Source: Nitrospinota bacterium (GTDB lineage Bacteria > Tectomicrobia > Entotheonellia > J063). From it: 7,400 nt of DNA. The DNA lies in contig RFHZ01000139.1 of NCBI GenBank assembly GCA_003696125.1, positions 1-7,400 of the forward strand. The letters run 5' to 3'. This document shows, piece after piece, positions 1 to 3,746 of this stretch. Numbering within the stretch: position 1 is the first letter of the stretch; the number at the start of each line of letters is the position of its first letter. The position numbers and the translations under genes are program-made. A model generated the notes under the pieces. That model had not been told where the DNA came from. It did not search any database and saw nothing but the letters and a program-made list of their open reading frames with translations.

Positions 1-728
1 CAGATCTCCTGCGTGAAATGGAGGCTGCCGGTGTGGATCGTGTGGTCATTGTACCACCCTCCTGGGAGGAAGATCGCAATGATCTGGCCCTGGAAGCAGC
101 CCGCCAGCATCCAGACCGCCTTGCCGTGATGGGTCGCCTGCCCCTCGACCGGCCAGAGAGTCGCACCCAGCTTGCACAGTGGAAAGCGCAGCCGGGCATG
201 CTCGGGGTCCGACTCACCTTCCATACCGGTGTCCAGCGCTCATGGCTCACCGATGGCACGGCAGACTGGTTCTGGCCGGCAGCGGAACGCCTGGGCATTC
301 CGGTCATGGTGTTTGCACCAGGGCTGGCTGCCACTCTGGGAGAGATTGCGGCCCGCCACCCCGGATTACGCCTGGTCATCGATCATCTGGCCCTGGGACC
401 CCAGATAAAAGATGCGGCCATCGGGCCAGCCCTGGAACCGGTCCTGGCACTGGCTCGCTACCCGAATGTGGCGGTAAAGGCGTCTGCTCTCCCCTGCTAT
501 GTTACCGAGGCGTATCCGTACCCGAGCCTACATGGGCATATCCAACGTGTCGTGGAGGCTTTTGGTCCACAACGAGTCTTCTGGGGAACAGACCTCACCC
601 GCCTGCCCTGTTCTTACCGACAGGCGGTAACCCTGTTCACCGAAGAACTCCCTTTCCTCTCTACCGAAGACAAGGCATGGATCATGGGTCGTGGCATAGC
701 CGAGTGGCTCGGCTGGCCACTGGAGTAA
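1..728 (+). CDS. Amidohydrolase-2 family metal-dependent hydrolase, 5'-truncated by window edge
   Basis: The frame is open from base 3 (it reads DLLREMEAAG...), so the Met at 18 is internal and the N-terminus, which would carry the HxH metal motif, lies outside the window. Counting from that Met, the visible 236 residues fit the second half of a PF04909-type TIM barrel: a DRVVIVPP strand (7-14), GVRL (63-66), a strand ending in VIDH with His123 as likely metal/active-site ligand, VAVKASAL (151-158), and FWGTDLTR with Asp192 at the expected catalytic Asp position. The C-terminal stretch LPFLSTEDKAWIMG...WLGW is the usual family ending. Known members hydrolyse, hydrate or decarboxylate carboxylic or lactone compounds in the cytosol. 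The substrate cannot be told here. It is followed 32 nt later by the DUF35 gene, which suggests one operon and a catabolic role. Confidence 0.85.
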   Translation, partial: DLLREMEAAGVDRVVIVPPSWEEDRNDLALEAARQHPDRLAVMGRLPLDRPESRTQLAQWKAQPGMLGVRLTFHTGVQRSWLTDGTADWFWPAAERLGIPVMVFAPGLAATLGEIAARHPGLRLVIDHLALGPQIKDAAIGPALEPVLALARYPNVAVKASALPCYVTEAYPYPSLHGHIQRVVEAFGPQRVFWGTDLTRLPCSYRQAVTLFTEELPFLSTEDKAWIMGRGIAEWLGWPLE

Positions 729-750
729 ATGCAATCCCTTAACCGAGAGA

Positions 751-756
751 AAGGAG
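751..756 (+). promoter_or_regulatory. Ribosome binding site of the DUF35 gene
   Basis: AAGGAG lies 4 nt before the ATG at 761 and fixes that start. Confidence 0.8.
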
Positions 757-760
757 TGCC

Positions 761-1180
761 ATGGAAAACCTGAATCGCCCCCTGCCTAAACCGATCACCC
801 CAGAGGTCAAGCCCTTCTGGGATGGATTAAAGGAGCATAAGCTGATGCTCCCCAAGTGTGACGACTGTGGAAAGCCGTTCTTTTATCCTCGTATCCTCTG
901 CCCCTTTTGTCACTCCCGACGGATCTCCTGGATCCAGGCCAGCGGCAAAGGGAAACTCCATGCCTTTGAAATCGCTTATCAGTCGTTTAATCCCGAGTTT
1001 AAGATTCCTCCCCCTTATATCCTTGCCATGATCGAATTAGAAGAGGGGCCGCGGCTGATGTCCAACCTGATCAATATCGAACCGGACCCGGCCGTAATCA
1101 GGTGCGATATGCCGGTGGAGGTCGTCTTTGAGAAGCTGACCGACGAGATCACCCTGCCCCTGTTTCAACCAGCCCGCTAG
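761..1180 (+). CDS. DUF35 family zinc-ribbon/OB-fold protein (acyl-CoA-associated)
   Basis: This 139-residue protein has the standard DUF35 layout. An N-terminal helix with the PEVKPFWDGL signature (14-23) is followed by a rubredoxin-like zinc ribbon with Cys33, Cys36, Cys47 and Cys50 (CDDC...CPFC). A C-terminal OB-fold follows (about 62-133, including PPYILAMIELEEGPRLMSNL). Length matches the family. These proteins act as partners of thiolase-fold enzymes; known examples are ChsH2 with the Ltp2 aldolase in steroid side-chain breakdown and the archaeal acetoacetyl-CoA thiolase/HMG-CoA synthase complex, where DUF35 helps bind or channel CoA. The thiolase-like gene starts 73 nt after the stop, so the two products are inferred to form a complex. 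All four zinc ligands are intact. Family assignment is firm; the partner is inferred from position. Confidence 0.93.
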   Translation: MENLNRPLPKPITPEVKPFWDGLKEHKLMLPKCDDCGKPFFYPRILCPFCHSRRISWIQASGKGKLHAFEIAYQSFNPEFKIPPPYILAMIELEEGPRLMSNLINIEPDPAVIRCDMPVEVVFEKLTDEITLPLFQPAR

Positions 1181-1253
1181 GCGAGGGAGAAGGGAACCGT
1201 CTTGCAGTCTTAGCCTTTTGCCATATTCACCCAAGAGCAGGAGAGGAAGGAGC

Positions 1254-2399
1254 ATGAAAGAACTATCCAATGCCGTCTGTATCGTCGGGGTTGATGAGAG
1301 TGACGAGATCGGGACCTTACCGCACAAGAGCCAGCTCACTCTCCACCTGGAAGCGATTCATAATGCGGTCCGCGATGCTGGATTGCAGATCTCAGACATC
1401 GACGGGATCTTTACCGCAGGCCAGCACTCACCCGCCCTGCTGGGGGAAGCCCTGGGCATTACCCCGCGCTATGTTGATGGAACCTCTGTGGGGGGCTGCT
1501 CCTTTATCATCATGGTCGGCCATGCGGTTGCCGCCCTCTATCATGGGCTCTGCGATGTGGCCGTAATCTCACACGGCGAGAGTGGGCGCTCCCGTGTCGG
1601 GGTGACCCGGAGTCGAGATACCAGCCTGAGCGGGCAGTTTGAGATCCCCTTCGGCTTTGCCGGTGCCCCCACCTACTTCGGCATGATCACGGTCCGGCAC
1701 ATGCACAAGTACGGCACCACCCTGGAGCAGTGGGCGCAGGTGGCCGTATCGACCCGGGCCTGGGCCTGTCTCAATCCCAAAGCCCGCTTCCGGGAACCGA
1801 TTACGGTCGAAGATGTGCTCAACTCGCGACCGATCATCTATCCGTTCAACCGGCTCAATATCTGCCTGGTTACCGATGCCGGGGGAGCGGTCGTCTTAAC
1901 CCGTGCCGATCGTGCCAAGGACTGCGCCAAAAAACCGGTCTATGTGCGGGGAGTGGGAGAAGGGACAGAGCATGTGATGCTGACCCAGATGCACGATCTG
2001 ACCTTCAGCGAGGCCACCCGCATCGCAGGTCAAAAGGCGTTTGCCATGGCCGGCGTGACCCATGACGATTTCGACCACCTGATGCTGTACGATGCCTTCA
2101 CCTCGGGTCCCCCTCTCATGCTGGAAGCACTCGGCTTTGCCAAACCAGGGGAAGGGGTCTACTTCTTTGAAGAGGGGAGATCGACTCCCGGAGGATCGCT
2201 GCCGATCAACACCAACGGTGGCGGCCTCTCCTACACCCACTCCGGGATGTACGGCATCTTCCCCATCATCGAAGCCACCCGTCAACTCCGGGGAGAATGC
2301 GGAGAGCGACAGGTACCCAATGCGAAGCTCTCCCTGGTCAATGGGATGGGAGGGATGTTATCTGCCGCCGGAACCCTGATCCTGTCGAACGAACCGTAA
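1254..2399 (+). CDS. Thiolase-fold SCP-x-like protein (thiolase or DUF35-dependent aldolase)
   Basis: The 381-residue product has a thiolase fold: VCIVGVDES at the N-terminus, the core segment YVDGTSVGGCSF (73-84), GLCDVAVISHGESGRS (98-113), YPFNRLNICLVTDAGGAVVLT (196-216), HLMLYDAFTSGPPLMLEALGF (275-295), LPINTNGGGLSYTHSGMYG (316-334) and the closing NGMGGMLSAAGT. The usual nucleophilic Cys position is Ser78, with a Cys four residues later (Cys82). The SCP-x HDCF motif is YDAF (Tyr279). His329 matches the GHP histidine, and Tyr327 precedes it. Such changes are known in thiolase-like proteins that are not classical thiolases; Ltp2-type aldolases use tyrosines. ATG 1254 is chosen because AGGAGAGG (1239-1246) is suitably spaced and homology begins there. 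The upstream DUF35 gene is the likely partner. The fold is secure; the reaction is not. Confidence 0.9.
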   Translation: MKELSNAVCIVGVDESDEIGTLPHKSQLTLHLEAIHNAVRDAGLQISDIDGIFTAGQHSPALLGEALGITPRYVDGTSVGGCSFIIMVGHAVAALYHGLCDVAVISHGESGRSRVGVTRSRDTSLSGQFEIPFGFAGAPTYFGMITVRHMHKYGTTLEQWAQVAVSTRAWACLNPKARFREPITVEDVLNSRPIIYPFNRLNICLVTDAGGAVVLTRADRAKDCAKKPVYVRGVGEGTEHVMLTQMHDLTFSEATRIAGQKAFAMAGVTHDDFDHLMLYDAFTSGPPLMLEALGFAKPGEGVYFFEEGRSTPGGSLPINTNGGGLSYTHSGMYGIFPIIEATRQLRGECGERQVPNAKLSLVNGMGGMLSAAGTLILSNEP

Positions 2400-2444
2400 G
2401 CCCAACCGGCGGCCGATCCTCCAGGGTCCGGAGAGGAGGAGAAG

Positions 2445-2488
2445 ACCATACCCGTAAGAGTATTGCAATCGATACCGGAGTATGGTAT
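2445..2488 (+). repeat. Cluster of small inverted and direct repeats in the DUF59 gene promoter
   Basis: ACCATAC (2445-2451) is the exact reverse complement of GTATGGT (2480-2486). ATACC (2472-2476) and GGTAT (2484-2488) form a second dyad that runs into the -10 box. GAGTAT is directly repeated at 2458-2463 and 2478-2483, exactly 20 bp apart, about two helical turns. These lie around the promoter at 2463-2491, so an operator is possible. No known regulator motif is recognised. Confidence 0.4.
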
Positions 2489-2491
2489 AGT
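2463..2491 (+). promoter_or_regulatory. Sigma-70-type promoter of the MIP18/DUF59 gene
   Basis: TTGCAA (2463-2468) and TATAGT (2486-2491) are separated by exactly 17 bp, and TGG before the -10 gives an extended -10 element. A transcript would begin near 2498 and leave a leader of about 70 nt. The 171-nt gap after the thiolase gene shows no clear terminator, so read-through from the upstream operon is also possible. Confidence 0.65.
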
Positions 2492-2557
2492 AAATCTCGA
2501 CCAGGCCAACTGTGACCCTCCCGGGAGAGAATAAGAGAGGAGGGGAAGCCGCAATAC

Positions 2558-2564
2558 AAAGGAG
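2558..2564 (+). promoter_or_regulatory. Ribosome binding site of the MIP18/DUF59 gene
   Basis: AAAGGAG lies 6 nt before ATG 2571. Another ATG at 2567 is out of frame and only 2 nt from this site, so 2571 is the start. Confidence 0.85.
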
Positions 2565-2570
2565 AGATGC

Positions 2571-2858
2571 ATGGCTTCTCGAGACGAAGTAATCGAAGCC
2601 CTACAGCAGATCTATGATCCAGAGCTCCTGATAGATGTCTGGACCCTGGGGCTGATCTATAACCTGGACATTGAGGATGGGACGATCAATATCCGCATGA
2701 CCTTTACCTCGCCGATGTGTCCAGCCGGACCGATGCTGCTGGAAGAGATCAAGGCCAAGCTGGGAGCACTGGAAGGGGTGAAAGATGTCAATGTGGAAGT
2801 GGTCTTCACCCCCCCCTGGCAGCCCTCTGAAGAACTACGGTCCATGCTGGGTATTTAA
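2571..2858 (+). CDS. MIP18/DUF59 family protein (PaaD/SufT-like, Fe-S assembly type)
   Basis: The 95-residue protein is a single DUF59 domain of the usual length. It shows the family signature YDPELLIDVWTLGLIY (15-30), where DPE-x-n-DLGLIY is typical, and TSPMCPAGPML (46-56), in which Cys50 is the conserved cysteine. The C-terminus GVKDVNVEVVFTPPW (69-83) is also characteristic. Members of this family (SufT, PaaD, eukaryotic MIP18) work in the cytosol in maturation of Fe-S proteins, sometimes for one particular oxygenase. No oxygenase genes are here. The nearby candidate client is the Fe-S-rich LutBA protein; the LeuD-like small subunit also implies a 4Fe-4S large subunit nearby. It has its own promoter and is followed after 8 nt by a tRNA gene. 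Family assignment is firm; the client is inferred. Confidence 0.9.
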   Translation: MASRDEVIEALQQIYDPELLIDVWTLGLIYNLDIEDGTINIRMTFTSPMCPAGPMLLEEIKAKLGALEGVKDVNVEVVFTPPWQPSEELRSMLGI

Positions 2859-2866
2859 ATTTTTGT

Positions 2867-2942
2867 GCCCCCGTAGCTCAGGTGGATAGAGCACCGGCCT
2901 CCGGAGCCGGGTGCAGAGGTTCGAGTCCTCTCGGGGGTACCA
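2867..2942 (+). tRNA. tRNA-Arg (anticodon CCG)
   Basis: A full cloverleaf can be drawn in 76 nt. The acceptor arm pairs GCCCCCG with CGGGGGT (first pair G-U). The D stem is GCTC/GAGC. The anticodon stem CCGGC/GCCGG encloses loop CTCCGGA, which gives anticodon CCG for the CGG codon. The T arm is AGAGG-TTCGAGT-CCTCT, with discriminator A and a genome-encoded CCA at 2940-2942. The gene starts 8 nt after the DUF59 stop, with no convincing promoter in between, and a terminator hairpin begins 9 nt after the CCA. Confidence 0.96.
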
Positions 2943-2951
2943 GGTGACATA

Positions 2952-2985
2952 CAGGCCGTTGCTCTGATGAGTAACGGCCTGTTTT
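2952..2985 (+). terminator. Strong intrinsic terminator after tRNA-Arg
   Basis: Arms 2952-2964 and 2969-2981 pair over 13 bp, with one G-U pair and a TGAT loop, and are followed at once by TTTT (2982-2985) and a T-rich stretch. It ends the DUF59-tRNA transcript and separates it from the lut promoter. Confidence 0.92.
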
Positions 2986-3018
2986 CTTCGCAGAAAGCAC
3001 CTGCAGTCCCCTTTTCCC

Positions 3019-3047
3019 TTGCATCCCTTCAGGGAAAGGGATATACT
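3019..3047 (+). promoter_or_regulatory. Sigma-70-type promoter of the lut operon
   Basis: TTGCAT (3019-3024) and TATACT (3042-3047) have a 17-bp spacer, the same layout as the promoter at 2463-2491. Its position, just after a terminator and before lutC, supports it. The -35 is a 3/6 match and the -10 a 5/6 match to consensus. The predicted start near 3054 gives a leader of about 110 nt. Confidence 0.6.
3023..3042 (+). promoter_or_regulatory. Perfect 7-6-7 inverted repeat in the lut promoter spacer (candidate operator)
   Basis: ATCCCTT (3023-3029) and AAGGGAT (3036-3042) are exact reverse complements with a 6-bp centre. The element spans the last bases of the -35 box to the first base of the -10 box, a classic place for a repressor. 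In Bacillus the lut operon is repressed by the GntR-family LutR. This dyad does not obviously match that operator type, so the regulator is unknown. Confidence 0.5.
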
Positions 3048-3164
3048 ACAGCTATCGGCGCCAGCTTACCCCCAACTGCCGAGTACCATGCGGCCACCCT
3101 CCCCGTTCTACACGGAGGCTGGAGAGAAAACGGGTAACCCGCAAGGAGGTGGCATGTACCTGCT
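3048..3164 (+). promoter_or_regulatory. Structured leader of the lut operon with alternative pairings around the ribosome binding site
   Basis: Segment 3094-3106 can pair locally with 3112-3122 (about 10 bp, one mismatch, a 2-nt bulge). The same segment, with its upstream flank 3083-3093, can instead pair with 3145-3159, which includes most of the Shine-Dalgarno AAGGAGGT (3143-3150). That pairing has 15 base pairs interrupted by bulges at 3087, 3091-3093 and 3099. The two structures exclude each other. A small CGGG/CCCG hairpin lies between them (3131-3141). No known riboswitch class is recognised, and pairing was judged by eye only. Confidence 0.35.
3143..3150 (+). promoter_or_regulatory. 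Shine-Dalgarno AAGGAGGT, oddly spaced for lutC
   Basis: This is a near-perfect site but ends 14 nt before the lutC ATG at 3165. Measured from its AAGGAG core it is 5 nt before an out-of-frame ATG at 3154, which is better spacing. No other usable lutC start exists downstream of the in-frame stop at 3135-3137. Confidence 0.75.
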
Positions 3165-3168
3165 ATGA
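3154..3168 (+). CDS. Possible four-codon minicistron (MYLL) ending on the lutC start
   Basis: ATG TAC CTG CTA TGA begins 5 nt after AAGGAG. Its TGA (3166-3168) overlaps the lutC ATG (3165-3167) as ATGA, the usual arrangement for translational coupling by re-initiation. It could also be chance, since four codons carry little statistical weight, or the trace of a one-base error near the lutC start. Confidence 0.3.
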   Translation: MYLL

Positions 3169-3746
3169 CTCCGGATCTGGTACAACAGTTCAAGGCACAG
3201 TACGAAGCACTCGCCGGAAGGGTCCATATCGCTTCCCACAGGGCAGAAGCCGGCACGATCATCGCCACCCTCCTCCAGGAGGTGAACGCAGAGCGGGTAG
3301 CCGTGGCCGAACTCCCAACCGATCTGCAACAGGCTCTCATCCAGCATTGTACCCAGGCCGGGATCACCCTCCTCCGCCCCCCCTTTGACCGCGCCTCCCT
3401 GCCCCAGGCGATCGATGCTGCCCAGGTCGGCATCTCGACTGCCGCCTTCGGCATTGCCATGACCGGCACCCTGGTAGAGGTCACCACCGACGATGCCTTC
3501 CGCCTGGTCTCTACCTTACCCCGCATCCATATCGCCCTGGTGCGGGCCGCAGATCTGGTCCCCTCCCTGGAAGAGGCAGCCCCTCGTCTCCGCACCCTCT
3601 TCCAGGAACACTCCCGGCACTGTACCGTCACCTTCATCTCCGGTCCCAGCCGCACCGGGGATATCGAGATGCGCCTCACCCTGGGGGTACATGGACCAGA
3701 GATGGCGCATGCCATTGTGCTGCAGGAAGCAGGGGAGGAAGGGTAG
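3165..3746 (+). CDS. lutC: Lactate utilisation protein C (LUD domain)
   Basis: The 193-residue protein is one LUD domain. Clear family segments are GIAMTGTLVEVTTDDAFRLV (96-115), LPRIHIALVRAADLVPSL (118-135) and ISGPSRTGDIEMRLTLGVHGP (158-178), the last being diagnostic of LutC. It is somewhat shorter than the roughly 240-residue Bacillus LutC, mainly at the N-terminus. In characterised operons LutA, LutB and LutC together are needed to oxidise L-lactate to pyruvate; LutC carries no Fe-S motif and its exact part is unclear. ATG 3165 is the only start that keeps the domain whole after the in-frame stop at 3135. Its TAG overlaps the GTG of the next gene by 1 nt, so the two are tightly coupled. 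Confidence 0.92.
   Translation: MTPDLVQQFKAQYEALAGRVHIASHRAEAGTIIATLLQEVNAERVAVAELPTDLQQALIQHCTQAGITLLRPPFDRASLPQAIDAAQVGISTAAFGIAMTGTLVEVTTDDAFRLVSTLPRIHIALVRAADLVPSLEEAAPRLRTLFQEHSRHCTVTFISGPSRTGDIEMRLTLGVHGPEMAHAIVLQEAGEEG
3732..3738 (+). promoter_or_regulatory. Ribosome binding site of the lutBA fusion gene
   Basis: GGGGAGG within the lutC coding end lies 7 nt before GTG 3746 and supports that non-ATG start. Confidence 0.65.

Noticed and set aside
1203-1227. Possible promoter (TTGCAG/CATATT) before the thiolase gene
   Set aside because: The spacing is only 13 bp and the -10 match is poor; the gene is better explained as part of the upstream operon.
1218-1253. TTG start giving the thiolase gene 12 extra N-terminal residues
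   Set aside because: The extension (MPYSPKSRRGRS) is unlike thiolase N-termini, and ATG 1254 has a better ribosome binding site.
2401-2440. Possible terminator after the thiolase gene (CCTCC/GGAGG arms)
   Set aside because: The arms are weak and there is no T-run after them.
2867-2985. tRNA-Arg as an integration site for a mobile element
   Set aside because: No integrase gene is present and I found no repeat of the tRNA 3' end downstream in the window.
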